A stretch of DNA of 45,957 nt from Bacillota bacterium (GCA_029101005.1 JAQXQE010000016.1:1-45957), one strand, 5' to 3'; shown: positions 35,153 to 44,176, counted from the first letter of the stretch. Translations and numbers: made by a program. The notes: a model not told the origin generated them from the sequence alone.

Positions 35153-35512
35153 GCCGTATCACGAAATTGTGTATGAAATCGCTGAACACCTTGATGTTTG
35201 AGCATTTTGGACACAATCCAAAAAACGTGTATCAGCCGTTTTGGACCAGAAGGGCTCTTCCTGAACGGTCCGAAGCTCGAAAAATGTCGATATTTGGCGA
35301 TAGTCGTCGGCGGAATCCGACGAGAGGAGGTTGCGCCAATCAACCAAGTGCAAATCCAGTGCGAATCAGCGGAGTTATGGAAGAATCATTGTGTACACGG
35401 CTTTCAATTTCCAACGGTTTGCGGGAATTTATACACAATTTCGTGATACGGCTTTTTTGCATTGTGTACACGCGGTCGAAATATCAAGGGGTTGCGCGAA
35501 TTTGGACACAAT
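35153..35512. repeat. Intergenic palindromic element, copy 1 (upstream of pyrC)
   Basis: A non-coding element of about 360 bp. Reading left to right: a 13-bp tail and a 52-bp imperfect palindrome in minus orientation (35166-35217, ATTGTGT...ACACAAT); a 170-bp centre that opens with CGTGTATCAGCCG and holds AATGTCGA at offset 65; a 52-bp palindrome in plus orientation (35388-35439); a 21-bp linker (35440-35460: TTCGTGATACGGC, six T, GC); and another 52-bp palindrome (35461-35512). The second copy is at 44246-44592 with the same spacing. Frames in the two copies do not stay in register across the centre, so it is not coding. Confidence 0.8.
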
Positions 35513-35688
35513 CAGCGCGCGAAGGCTCTCATTCGATACGTGGCGTAACACAATCAGCGCGCGAAGACTCCCAATCGATACGTGGCGTAGCACAATCAGC
35601 GCGCGGAGACTCGCAATCGATACGTGGCGTAGCACAATCAGCGCGCGAAGACTCTCAATCGATACGTGGCGTAGCACAATCAGCGCGC
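35507..35688. repeat. 42-bp tandem repeat array (4.3 units)
   Basis: Four full units start at 35507, 35549, 35591 and 35633, and a partial one starts at 35675. Each begins CACAATCAGCGCGCG and ends TCGATACGTGGCGTAG, with only 1-5 differences between units. The array begins inside the last six bases of the palindromic element. It is GC-rich and free of stops in several frames, since 42 is a multiple of three. This gives false open frames on both strands. Confidence 0.92.
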
Positions 35689-35818
35689 ACCAGTGCGCGC
35701 GACGTAGCTGGTGCGCGAGTCGCCGCGCGCCGCAATCCGAATCGTCCGCGCAACGCACCCCAACCCTGCGCGCGCCACAACCCCCCAACAAAAACAATTA
35801 ATTAACAATCCAAAGTTC
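35683..35818. other. GC-rich competing hairpins and C-rich flank before the pyrC promoter
   Basis: GCGCGCAC/GTGCGCGC (35683-35690 with 35693-35700) can pair. Alternatively CGCGCACCAG (35684-35693) can pair with CTGGTGCGCG (35708-35717), and the two exclude each other. The rest to 35800 is rich in GCG and then in C and A on the plus strand. The pyrC promoter lies downstream, so this is not part of the pyrC message. I see no gene. Confidence 0.55.
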
Positions 35819-35847
35819 TTGTATCGCCAAAATTTGTATGCTATAAT
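35819..35847 (+). promoter_or_regulatory. Promoter of the pyrimidine operon
   Basis: TTGTAT (35819-35824), exactly 17 bases, then TGCTATAAT with a perfect extended -10 (35842-35847). The start would be near 35854, only about 25 bases before the pyrC ATG. That leaves no room for a PyrR-type leader attenuator. Confidence 0.85.
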
Positions 35848-35878
35848 CCGTAAGGTTAAGCAGAGAGGAGGATTTATT

Positions 35879-37081
35879 ATGACAAAGATGGATATTCGAA
35901 CCCTAAATAAGGCCGAAATTATCGCGGATTTCTGTCCTCAGATTTCCCCTTCCCTTTCTGACGCTATCAGTGCCGAATATGTTATTTTTCCCGGTTTTTG
36001 CGACGTGCATGTGCACTTCAGAGAACCGGGCTTTTCTTATAAGGAGACCATAGAGTCTGGCACTAAGGCGGCTGCACATGGAGGTTACACAGCGGTATGC
36101 ACAATGCCTAATCTGGATCCGGTTCCGGACAGTGCTGAGAACCTGAAGGTACAGCAGGACATTATTGATAAGGATGCAGTGATTCACGTGTATCCTTACG
36201 GATCCATTACTGTTGCACAGCTTGGCGAGGAGCTCGCTGATATGGATGCAATGGCAGATGGAGTAATCGCGTTCTCGGATGACGGACGCGGTGTACAAAA
36301 AGAAGATATGATGCGAGAGGCTATGCTAAAGGCACGTTCTCTTGGTAAAATCATAGTGGCGCACTGCGAGGTTAATGACCTTCTCCACGGTGGTTATATC
36401 CACGACGGAGAGTATGCTCGCGAGCACGGACATCGCGGCATCTGCAGTGAGAGTGAGTGGAAGCAGATTGAGAGAGATATCAAGCTGAGTGCTGAGACTG
36501 GCTGTCCATATCATGTGTGCCACATCTCGACTAAGGAGAGTGTGGAGCTGATTAGACAGGCAAAGGCGGATGGCGTGGATATCACTTGTGAGACTGCACC
36601 TCACTACCTGATTCTCGACGACAGCGACCTGATTGAGGAGGGACGCTTCAAGATGAATCCGCCTCTCAGAAGCAGAGAGGATAAGCTCGCACTGATTGAG
36701 GGCATCAAGGATGGCACAATCGATATGATTGCGACTGACCATGCGCCGCACAGTGCTGAGGAGAAGGCTAAGGGCCTTGAGAAGAGCGCGTTCGGAATCG
36801 TAGGAATCGAGAATGCATTCCAGCTGCTCTACACTGAGCTTGTTAAGCCGGGCATCATCGATCTCGGCAAGCTGATTGACCTGCTGGTGGTAAACGCGAG
36901 AACTAGATTCAACATTCCGCTTGGCAACGATTACACAGTCTGGGACCTCGACGCAGTCGAAACAATCAGCCCGGAGGGCTTCCTCTCTAAAGGAAGAGCG
37001 ACACCGTTCGAGGGAAAGCAGGTCTACGGCAAATGCATGCTGACGGTGGTAGACGGCGAAGTCGCTTACAGCGCGCTTTAG
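35879..37081 (+). CDS. pyrC: Dihydroorotase, class I
   Basis: A protein of 400 residues from the ATG at 35879 (GAGAGGAGG site). It closes carbamoyl-aspartate to dihydroorotate, step three of pyrimidine synthesis. Metal and substrate residues: H44 and H46 in DVHVHFREPG, the arginine in HFRE, IIVAHCEV, YHVCHIST, and ATDHAPH with the catalytic Asp. The part before HVH is about 43 residues, roughly 10-15 shorter than in most class I enzymes, so the N-terminal beta domain is abbreviated. It is the first gene of the operon. The 109 bp to carB hold overlapping hairpins. Confidence 0.95.
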   Translation: MTKMDIRTLNKAEIIADFCPQISPSLSDAISAEYVIFPGFCDVHVHFREPGFSYKETIESGTKAAAHGGYTAVCTMPNLDPVPDSAENLKVQQDIIDKDAVIHVYPYGSITVAQLGEELADMDAMADGVIAFSDDGRGVQKEDMMREAMLKARSLGKIIVAHCEVNDLLHGGYIHDGEYAREHGHRGICSESEWKQIERDIKLSAETGCPYHVCHISTKESVELIRQAKADGVDITCETAPHYLILDDSDLIEEGRFKMNPPLRSREDKLALIEGIKDGTIDMIATDHAPHSAEEKAKGLEKSAFGIVGIENAFQLLYTELVKPGIIDLGKLIDLLVVNARTRFNIPLGNDYTVWDLDAVETISPEGFLSKGRATPFEGKQVYGKCMLTVVDGEVAYSAL

Positions 37082-37095
37082 GACAGAGCGTCTCG

Positions 37096-37137
37096 GAGCT
37101 GGGCGAGTGTGACAGACGCCAGCTCGAAAGAGCTTTT
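37096..37137 (+). promoter_or_regulatory. Overlapping hairpins between pyrC and carB
   Basis: GAGCTGGGCG (37096-37105) can pair with CGCCAGCTC (37117-37125) with one bulged G. The same AGCTC (37121-37125) can instead pair with GAGCT (37130-37134) around a GAAA tetraloop, followed by TTTT. The second stem has only 5 bp. The arrangement is like a weak terminator with a competing upstream stem, and could reduce reading into carB. Confidence 0.35.
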
Positions 37138-37190
37138 ATGCACGAAAGAGTTGATAAATTATATTGTAGATAGATGAAACGGAGGAAAGT

Positions 37191-40100
37191 ATGGCAAAGA
37201 GAACTGACGTAAAGAAAGTACTTATCATCGGATCCGGCCCTATCGTTATCGGTCAGGCTGCGGAGTTCGACTATGCGGGCACACAGGCGTGTCTTGCACT
37301 GAAGGAGGAGGGATATGAGGTTATCCTCTGCAATTCAAACCCTGCAACAATCATGACAGACACACAGATTGCGGATAAGGTGTACATGGAGCCACTTACT
37401 CTGGAGTATATCGCTAAGATTCTGAGATATGAGAGACCTGACTGCATCGTTCCTGGTATCGGTGGACAGACTGGTCTTAACCTCGCTATGCAGCTTGAGA
37501 AGAAGGGAATTCTGAAGGAGACAGGATGTAAGCTTTTTGGTACTAGCAGCGAGAGTATCGAGAGAGCTGAGGACAGAGAGCTTTTCAAAGAGATGTGCGA
37601 GTCAATTGGTGAGCCTGTAATTCCTTCACAGATCACATACGACCTTGAGGAGGCTAAGAAGGCTGCAGCTGAGATTGGATATCCGGTTGTACTGAGACCT
37701 GCTTTTACCCTCGGTGGTACTGGCGGTGGATTTGCTTACAACGAGGAGGAGCTCGTAGACATCGGTATCAAGGCATTCAACCTCTCACCTGTTCATCAGG
37801 TACTCATCGAGAAGTCTGTTAAGGGCTACAAGGAGATCGAGTTCGAGGTAATGCGTGACTCAGCAGATAATGCTATTACAATCTGTACAATGGAGAACGT
37901 TGACCCTGTAGGAGTTCACACAGGAGACTCTGTAGTAGTTGCTCCTATCCTCTCACTCACACCAGAGGATACAAAGATGCTCAACGATTCTGCTATCAAA
38001 ATCATCAGAGAGCTCAAGATTGAGGGAGGCTGCAACGTTCAGTACGCTCTCAACCCTGAGACAAGTGAATACTACCTCATCGAGGTTAACCCAAGAGTTT
38101 CAAGATCATCAGCTCTTGCTTCAAAGGCGTCAGGTTACCCTATTGCTAGAGTTACTGCAAAAATCGCTATGGGTATGCTCCTCGAGGAGATTCCTGTTGC
38201 TGGCGGTACTGCTGCTATCGAGCCAAGCCTCGACTACATCGTAGCTAAGTACCCAAGATTCCCATTCGATAAGTTCGCAGACGCTTCAAACAAGCTCGGA
38301 ACACAGATGAAGGCTACTGGAGAGGTTATGGGCATCGGTGCTAACCTCGAGGAGTGCACGCTGAAGTCAGTTCGCTCACTTGAGATCGGCGTTGACCACC
38401 TCTGGATGGCTAAGTTCGACGATATGTCAGAGGCTGAGCTTTTCGAGTACATCAAGGAGTTCAGAGACGACAATATGTTCGCAATCACAGAGCTTCTCAG
38501 AAGAGGCGCAAGCATCGAGGAGATTCACAAGGTGACAATGATTACAGAGCTTTTCCTCGAGTCATTCAAGAAGATTGTTGACATGGAGAAGAAGCTTGCA
38601 GCTAATACATTCTGCCTCGAGACTCTTACAGAGGCTAAGAAGATGGGCTTCTCAGATGCCTTCGTTGCTAAGCTCTGGAACACAGACGAGATCAAGGTAT
38701 ACGAGTTCCGTAAGGAGAACAAGCTCACACCTATCTTCAAGATGGTAGACACACTCCACACAGGAGAGTACATCGCATACCTCTACTCATCATACACAGG
38801 TGAGAATGAGTCAAGACTGACAGACAAGAAGAAGATCATCGTACTCGGTGCAGGTCCTATCAGAATCGGCCAGGGAGTTGAGTTCGACTACTCAACAGTA
38901 CATGCAGTACAGACAATCAAGAGAGCCGGATACGAGGCTATCATCATCAATAACAACCCTGAGACAGTTTCAACTGACTACACAACATCAGACAAGCTCT
39001 ACTTCGAGCCACTCACACCAGAAGATGTAATGGCAATCATCGACTTCGAGCAGCCTGATGGAGTGATCGCTACACTCGGTGGACAGACAGCGATCAACCT
39101 CGCTCAGCCACTCGTAGACAGAGGCGTTAAAATCATCGGAACTGACTGCGAGGCTATCGAGAGAGCCGAGAACAGAGACAGCTTCGAGAAGCTCCTCCTC
39201 GACCTCAACATTCCACAGCCTAAGGGTCATGCAGTAACAAAGATTGAGGACGGTATCCAGGCAGCTGCTGAGATCGGCTACCCAGTACTTGTAAGACCTT
39301 CATTCGTACTCGGAGGTCGTGCTATGCAGATCGTATCTGACGAGGAGCAGCTCAGACACTACCTCAAGACTGCCGTAGAGATCGACGAGGACAAGCCAGT
39401 ACTCGTTGACAAGTACATCATGGGTAAGGAGCTCGAGGTAGATGCTATCTGCGATGGAGTAGACGTATTCATCCCAGGTATTATGGAGCTCGTAGAGAGA
39501 ACAGGAGTACACTCAGGCGACTCAATCAGCGTATATCCTACATTCTCAGTTTCAGATAAGGTAAAAGGAACTATCCTTTCATACGCAAAGAAGCTCGGTG
39601 TCGGCATCGGTATCGTAGGTCTCTACAATATCCAGTTCATCGTCGACGACAACGAGGATGTATACATCATCGAGGTTAACCCACGTTCATCAAGAACAGT
39701 ACCGTTCCTCTCAAAGGCTACAGGTTACTCACTTGCTGATATCGCAACAGAGGTTATCCTCGGCAAGAGCCTCAAGGAGCAGGGAATCTTCGGACTCTAC
39801 CCAGACGAGAAGTCAAGATTCTACGTTAAGGTTCCAGTATTCTCATACAACAAGCTCCGCGGACTCGACGCTTACCTCTCACCTGAGATGAAGTCAACAG
39901 GAGAGGCAATCGGATACGATAAGAAGCTCAACAGAGCTCTCTTCAAGGCTCTTCAGGCATCAGGAATGAAGCTCAAGAACTACGGAACAGTTTTCGCTAC
40001 TCTCGCAGGAGATGACAAGAAGGAAGCTCTTCCATTGATCAGAAGATTCTACAACCTCGGATTCAACATCGAGGCAACAAGAGGTACTGCAAGATTCCTC

Positions 40101-40367
40101 AAGGAGAACGGAATCCGCACAAGATCCTTCGACAAGCTCAGCGAGGGAAGCACAGAGATTCTTGACGCTATCAGAGATGGACACATCTCATACCTCATCA
40201 ACACAAGAAACATCGGTGACACAGCTCAGGAGAGCGATGGAGCTCAGATCAGACTCTGCGCAACAGAGAATAACTGCTCACTCTTCACTTCACTCGACAC
40301 TGTAAATGTCCTCCTCGATGTTCTTGAAGAGACAACTCAGACAATTTCGACTATCGACGCAATCTAG
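37191..40367 (+). CDS. carB: Carbamoyl-phosphate synthase large subunit
   Basis: A protein of 1058 residues, full length. It makes carbamoyl phosphate from bicarbonate, ATP and ammonia supplied by CarA. The first half starts KKVLIIGSGPIVIGQAAEFD and has the ATP-grasp region with PAFTLGGTGGGF. The second half starts near 550 (KKIIVLGAGPIRIGQGVEFD) with PSFVLGGRAMQIV. The last 120 residues or so are the MGS-like allosteric domain. It has a GGAGG site. The partner subunit gene carA is not in the window, although carA usually precedes carB. Confidence 0.97.
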   Translation: MAKRTDVKKVLIIGSGPIVIGQAAEFDYAGTQACLALKEEGYEVILCNSNPATIMTDTQIADKVYMEPLTLEYIAKILRYERPDCIVPGIGGQTGLNLAMQLEKKGILKETGCKLFGTSSESIERAEDRELFKEMCESIGEPVIPSQITYDLEEAKKAAAEIGYPVVLRPAFTLGGTGGGFAYNEEELVDIGIKAFNLSPVHQVLIEKSVKGYKEIEFEVMRDSADNAITICTMENVDPVGVHTGDSVVVAPILSLTPEDTKMLNDSAIKIIRELKIEGGCNVQYALNPETSEYYLIEVNPRVSRSSALASKASGYPIARVTAKIAMGMLLEEIPVAGGTAAIEPSLDYIVAKYPRFPFDKFADASNKLGTQMKATGEVMGIGANLEECTLKSVRSLEIGVDHLWMAKFDDMSEAELFEYIKEFRDDNMFAITELLRRGASIEEIHKVTMITELFLESFKKIVDMEKKLAANTFCLETLTEAKKMGFSDAFVAKLWNTDEIKVYEFRKENKLTPIFKMVDTLHTGEYIAYLYSSYTGENESRLTDKKKIIVLGAGPIRIGQGVEFDYSTVHAVQTIKRAGYEAIIINNNPETVSTDYTTSDKLYFEPLTPEDVMAIIDFEQPDGVIATLGGQTAINLAQPLVDRGVKIIGTDCEAIERAENRDSFEKLLLDLNIPQPKGHAVTKIEDGIQAAAEIGYPVLVRPSFVLGGRAMQIVSDEEQLRHYLKTAVEIDEDKPVLVDKYIMGKELEVDAICDGVDVFIPGIMELVERTGVHSGDSISVYPTFSVSDKVKGTILSYAKKLGVGIGIVGLYNIQFIVDDNEDVYIIEVNPRSSRTVPFLSKATGYSLADIATEVILGKSLKEQGIFGLYPDEKSRFYVKVPVFSYNKLRGLDAYLSPEMKSTGEAIGYDKKLNRALFKALQASGMKLKNYGTVFATLAGDDKKEALPLIRRFYNLGFNIEATRGTARFLKENGIRTRSFDKLSEGSTEILDAIRDGHISYLINTRNIGDTAQESDGAQIRLCATENNCSLFTSLDTVNVLLDVLEETTQTISTIDAI

Positions 40368-40380
40368 GAGATAATCTGCA

Positions 40381-41136
40381 ATGAAACAGACAATCCTGAC
40401 AGTCAAAGAGAATAAATGCATCGCCAAAGACGTGTACCTCATGGTTCTCGCCGGCGATGTGAGCGCAATCACAGCAGCGGGACAGTTCGTCAACATCAAG
40501 CTTGACGGACTCTTCCTCCGCCGCCCAATCTCAGTCTGCGACGTAGACGATGAGACAGTCACAATCATCTACAAGGCAGTCGGCAAGGGCACAAAACAGA
40601 TGACATCCCTCCAGCCAGGCGCCGAGCTTGACGTGCTCACAGGCCTCGGCAACGGCTACGACCTCGACCTTATGGAGTCAGAGATCGCAGCAGACAAGAA
40701 GGACGAGCCAGTACTTCTTATCGGCGGAGGCGTAGGAGTTCCTCCTATGTATAATCTCGCAAAAAGACTTCTTGCCTCCGGCAAAAAGGTCAGCGTAGTG
40801 CTCGGCTTCAACAGCAAGGCGGACGTCTTCTTCGAGGACGAGTTCCGCGCGCTCACTGAAGATGTGACAATCGCAACTGCAGACGGAAGCTACGGCGCTA
40901 AGGGCTTCGTAACTGATGTCCTTCCTGAGTCATACTCATACTTCTGCACTTGCGGACCAACACCAATGCTCAAGGCGGTTTTCGCTACTACTTCAACTCC
41001 TGGCCAGATGAGCTTCGAGGAGAGAATGGGCTGCGGATTCGGAGCATGCATGGGATGCTCATGCAAGACAATCACAGGCTACAAGAGAATCTGTAAGGAA
41101 GGCCCTGTGATGAGAAAGGAGGAGATCTTATGGTAG
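40381..41136 (+). CDS. pyrK: Dihydroorotate dehydrogenase electron-transfer subunit
   Basis: A protein of 251 residues. It binds FAD and a 2Fe-2S cluster and passes electrons from PyrD to NAD+. The FAD site includes RRPISVCDV near 50. The NAD-binding part has IGGGVGVPPMYNLAKRL. The cluster cysteines are C218, C223, C226 and C238 (CGFGACMGCSC, then RIC), with one extra cysteine at 228. It follows carB by 13 bp and its end overlaps the pyrD start by 7 bases. Confidence 0.96.
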   Translation: MKQTILTVKENKCIAKDVYLMVLAGDVSAITAAGQFVNIKLDGLFLRRPISVCDVDDETVTIIYKAVGKGTKQMTSLQPGAELDVLTGLGNGYDLDLMESEIAADKKDEPVLLIGGGVGVPPMYNLAKRLLASGKKVSVVLGFNSKADVFFEDEFRALTEDVTIATADGSYGAKGFVTDVLPESYSYFCTCGPTPMLKAVFATTSTPGQMSFEERMGCGFGACMGCSCKTITGYKRICKEGPVMRKEEILW

Positions 41137-42050
41137 ATAACAGACTCAAGGTCAATCTCTGCGGAATCGACATCGATAACCCTGTAATTCCAGCCTCTGG
41201 AACATTCGGCTTCGGTTACGAGTTCGCTGAGATCTACGATATCAACTGCCTCGGAACTTTCTCCTTCAAAGGAACAACTAAGGACCCACGCTTCGGCAAT
41301 CCTACACCAAGAATTGCAGAGTGCTCATCAGGTCTCCTGAACGCTGTAGGACTCCAGAATCCTGGCGTAGAGAAGGTTATCTCAGAGGAGCTCCCAAAGC
41401 TCCGCGAGTGCTTCCACAAGCCTGTAGTGGCTAATATAAGCGGTTTTGCGGTAGATGAGTATGTGTACACCTGCCAGAAGATCGACAAGGAAGATCAGGT
41501 CGGCTGGCTCGAGGTAAATATCAGCTGCCCTAACGTTCACGGTGGCGGAATGAGCTTCGGTACAGATCCTGAGGCTGCTGCTTCAGTAGTTCGCGCAGTT
41601 AAGGCTGTTACAACTAAGCCTGTAATCATCAAGCTCACACCTAATGTTACAGACATTGTTGCTATCGCCAAGGCATGTGAGGAGGCTGGTGCTGATGCAA
41701 TCAGTCTTATCAACACAATGCTCGGCATGAGAATCGACCTCGCAAAGAAGGCACCTCTCATCGCCAACACAACAGGCGGCTTCTCAGGCCCGGCTGTTTT
41801 CCCAGTAGCAGTAAGAATGGTCTACCAGGTTTCACAGGCTGTTAACATCCCTGTAATCGGTATCGGTGGCGTTTCTACTGCTGAGGACGTAATCGAGATG
41901 ATGATGGCTGGTGCTACTGCTGTTGAGGTAGGTGCTGCCAACCTCGTCAACCCATTCGCTTGCAAGGAGATCATCGACAATCTCCCTGCTGTAATGGACA
42001 AGTACGGTATTGAGAAACTCAGCGATATCGTTGGTATCGCTCACAAATAA
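41130..42050 (+). CDS. pyrD: Dihydroorotate dehydrogenase, type 1B catalytic subunit
   Basis: A protein of 306 residues, FMN-dependent. It oxidises dihydroorotate to orotate together with PyrK. The catalytic base is C133 in VNISCPNVHGGG, which marks class 1 enzymes. FMN phosphate is held by GIGGVSTAEDV and VGAANL-type text near the C-terminus. Presence of PyrK defines type 1B. It starts inside pyrK with a GAAAGGAGG site. Confidence 0.97.
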   Translation: MVDNRLKVNLCGIDIDNPVIPASGTFGFGYEFAEIYDINCLGTFSFKGTTKDPRFGNPTPRIAECSSGLLNAVGLQNPGVEKVISEELPKLRECFHKPVVANISGFAVDEYVYTCQKIDKEDQVGWLEVNISCPNVHGGGMSFGTDPEAAASVVRAVKAVTTKPVIIKLTPNVTDIVAIAKACEEAGADAISLINTMLGMRIDLAKKAPLIANTTGGFSGPAVFPVAVRMVYQVSQAVNIPVIGIGGVSTAEDVIEMMMAGATAVEVGAANLVNPFACKEIIDNLPAVMDKYGIEKLSDIVGIAHK

Positions 42051-42059
42051 GGAGATACT

Positions 42060-42767
42060 ATGGGTAAGGATGTAATTGTTGCTTGCGATTTTGCAACAGC
42101 CGAGGCTACATATCAGTTCCTCGACCAGTTCACTGGACGCAAGCCTTTCGTCAAGATTGGAATGGAGCTTTTCTACTCAGAGGGCCCATCAATCGTTAAG
42201 GAAATCAAGGAGCGCGGTCACAAGGTTTTCCTCGATCTCAAGCTCCACGATATTCCAAATACAGTTAAGAAATCCATGACAGTTCTCGCTAACCACGGTG
42301 CTGACATCGTAAATGTTCACGCTGGCGGAACTATCAGAATGATGGAGGCAGCTCTCGAGGGACTTGAGGCTGGTACTCCAAAGGGCGCTGAGAGACCTCT
42401 TCTCATCGCTGTTACACAGCTCACTTCAACTGATCAGGAGGCGCTCGAGGAGGATCTTCTCATCGAGAAGCCAATCGACCAGGTTGTTATGCACTACGCT
42501 CTCAACGCCAAGAAGGCTAACCTCGACGGTGTTGTTTGCTCCGCCCAGGAAGCTGAGAAGGTGCACAACATGTGCGGCCGTGACTTCCTGACAATCACTC
42601 CTGGTATCCGCTTCGCTGACGGCGACAAGGGCGACCAGAAGAGAGTTATGACACCTGCTGCAGCTAAGGAGATCGGCTCAGACTACATCGTAGTAGGCCG
42701 CCCTATCACACAGGCAGCAGATCCAGTAGCAGCATATGAGCGTTGCTGCGCTGATTTCAACGGATAA
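42060..42767 (+). CDS. pyrF: Orotidine 5'-phosphate decarboxylase
   Basis: A protein of 235 residues. It makes UMP from OMP, the last step. The catalytic charged set is in [13 protein letters not shown] (D59, K61, D64). The phosphate site near the C-terminus has [20 protein letters not shown] and YIVVGRPI. It follows pyrD by 9 bp with an AAGGAG site. pyrE, which makes its substrate, is not in this operon. Confidence 0.97.
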   Translation: MGKDVIVACDFATAEATYQFLDQFTGRKPFVKIGMELFYSEGPSIVKEIKERGHKVFLDLKLHDIPNTVKKSMTVLANHGADIVNVHAGGTIRMMEAALEGLEAGTPKGAERPLLIAVTQLTSTDQEALEEDLLIEKPIDQVVMHYALNAKKANLDGVVCSAQEAEKVHNMCGRDFLTITPGIRFADGDKGDQKRVMTPAAAKEIGSDYIVVGRPITQAADPVAAYERCCADFNG

Positions 42768-42795
42768 GACGCACAAGCAAGTAACGGAGGATAAT

Positions 42796-43716
42796 ATGAC
42801 TAATAATCTAATCGACATCTTGCAGCTTTCGACAGAGGAGATTGATGCTCTGATTGCTACCGCACTCGACATCATCGACAAGCCAGGCAAATATGCTGAG
42901 GCCTGCCGCGGCAAGAAGCTCGCGACACTCTTCTTCGAGCCATCGACAAGAACTCGCCTGAGCTTCGAGGCTGCAATGTACGAGCTCGGCGGCAATGTGC
43001 TCGGCTTCTCTGACTCAAAGAGCAGCTCATCATCAAAGGGCGAGAGCGTATCCGACACAGTCCGCGCAGTATCATGCTACGCTGACATCATCGCTATGAG
43101 ACACCCTAAGGAGGGCGCTCCTCTCGTTGCAACAAGAAAATCTTCTGTCCCAGTTATCAACGCTGGCGACGGTGGTCACAACCATCCAACACAGACACTC
43201 GCTGACCTCCTCACAATCTATCGTGAGAAAGGCAGCTTCGAGAACCTCACAATCGGTCTCTGCGGTGACCTCAAGTTCGGCAGAACCGTACACTCCCTCA
43301 TCAGCGCTATGTCGCGCTACAAAGGGGTGCGATTTGTTCTCATCTCCCCTGAGGAGCTTACTGTTCCTCGTTACATCATCACCGATGTGCTCGAGGCGCG
43401 CGAGATCGAGTACAAAGAGGTGCGAAGCCTCGAGGATTCAATTCCAGAACTCGACATCCTCTATATGACAAGAGTTCAGCGCGAGCGTTTCTTCAACGAG
43501 GCTGACTACTTAAGACTCAAGGACACATATATCCTTACACCAGACAAGCTTAATTCAGCTAAGTCAGATCTTACAATTATGCATCCACTGCCACGTGTTA
43601 ACGAGATTTCAGTTGCAGTTGACGACGATCCAAGAGCTTGCTACTTCAAGCAGGTTCTCAACGGCAAGTACATGCGTATGGCTCTGATTCTCAAGCTTCT
43701 GGAGGTGGAATTATGA
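42796..43716 (+). CDS. pyrB: Aspartate carbamoyltransferase catalytic subunit
   Basis: A protein of 306 residues from the ATG at 42796 with a GGAGG site. It joins carbamoyl phosphate and aspartate. The carbamoyl phosphate loop is STRTR at 50-54 in [16 protein letters not shown]. Further landmarks are [20 protein letters not shown] and [10 protein letters not shown]. Followed by pyrI, so it forms the E. coli-like regulated holoenzyme and not the isolated trimer of Bacillus. Overlaps pyrI by the ATGA quartet. Confidence 0.97.
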   Translation: MTNNLIDILQLSTEEIDALIATALDIIDKPGKYAEACRGKKLATLFFEPSTRTRLSFEAAMYELGGNVLGFSDSKSSSSSKGESVSDTVRAVSCYADIIAMRHPKEGAPLVATRKSSVPVINAGDGGHNHPTQTLADLLTIYREKGSFENLTIGLCGDLKFGRTVHSLISAMSRYKGVRFVLISPEELTVPRYIITDVLEAREIEYKEVRSLEDSIPELDILYMTRVQRERFFNEADYLRLKDTYILTPDKLNSAKSDLTIMHPLPRVNEISVAVDDDPRACYFKQVLNGKYMRMALILKLLEVEL

Positions 43717-44138
43717 TTATAGGACAGATTAAAGACGGTATCGTTCTCGATCACATCACTGCTGACAAGGGCATCGAAATCTACAAGACTCTCGGCCTCG
43801 ACAAGCTTGGCTGTATGGTAGCTCTGATTCAGAACGCTCCAAGCCAGAAAATGGGCAAGAAGGACATCATCAAGATCGACAAGCTCATTGACCTCGACCT
43901 CGATGTCCTCGGCTATATCGACCCTAACATCACAGTCAACATCATCGAGGACGGCGAGCGTGTTAAACGTTCACACCTCACTCTCCCAGAGACACTGACT
44001 GACATTATCAAGTGCAAGAACCCTCGTTGCATCACATCAGTTGAGCAGGAGCTCCGACACGAGTTCCGCCTCACAAATCGCATCAACAAGGTCTATAGAT
44101 GCGTATACTGCGATGCTGAGGCCCCAAAGGAGCTCTAA
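43713..44138 (+). CDS. pyrI: Aspartate carbamoyltransferase regulatory subunit
   Basis: A protein of 141 residues from the ATG at 43713, with a GGAGG site inside pyrB. It binds CTP/ATP in its N-terminal domain ([20 protein letters not shown]) and PyrB through a zinc domain with C101, C106, C130 and C133 (CKNPRC and CVYC). It is a little shorter than E. coli PyrI. It gives nucleotide feedback control at the protein level, which fits the lack of an RNA attenuator before pyrC. Confidence 0.97.
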   Translation: MIIGQIKDGIVLDHITADKGIEIYKTLGLDKLGCMVALIQNAPSQKMGKKDIIKIDKLIDLDLDVLGYIDPNITVNIIEDGERVKRSHLTLPETLTDIIKCKNPRCITSVEQELRHEFRLTNRINKVYRCVYCDAEAPKEL

Positions 44139-44150
44139 TATCGATATATG

Positions 44151-44176
44151 AAGGCACTGGCTAAGGCCAGTGCCTT
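44151..44176 (+). terminator. Terminator of the pyrimidine operon
   Basis: An 11-bp perfect stem (AAGGCACTGGC with GCCAGTGCCTT), loop of 4, then CTTTCTTT. It lies 12 bp past the pyrI stop. Confidence 0.93.

Noticed and set aside
35388-35512. CRISPR-like repeat with a 21-bp repeat and 52-bp spacers
   Set aside because: The supposed spacers are related palindromes, orientation flips within the element, there are too few repeats, and no cas gene is nearby.
35167-35805. Long open frames on both strands (up to 212 codons) with repeated peptide units
   Set aside because: They arise from the 42-bp array, whose period is a multiple of three. No ribosome site or family match is seen, and the frame is not kept between the two palindromic elements.
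35848-35878. PyrR-type attenuator before pyrC
   Set aside because: Only about 25 leader bases are available and no PyrR loop sequence is present.
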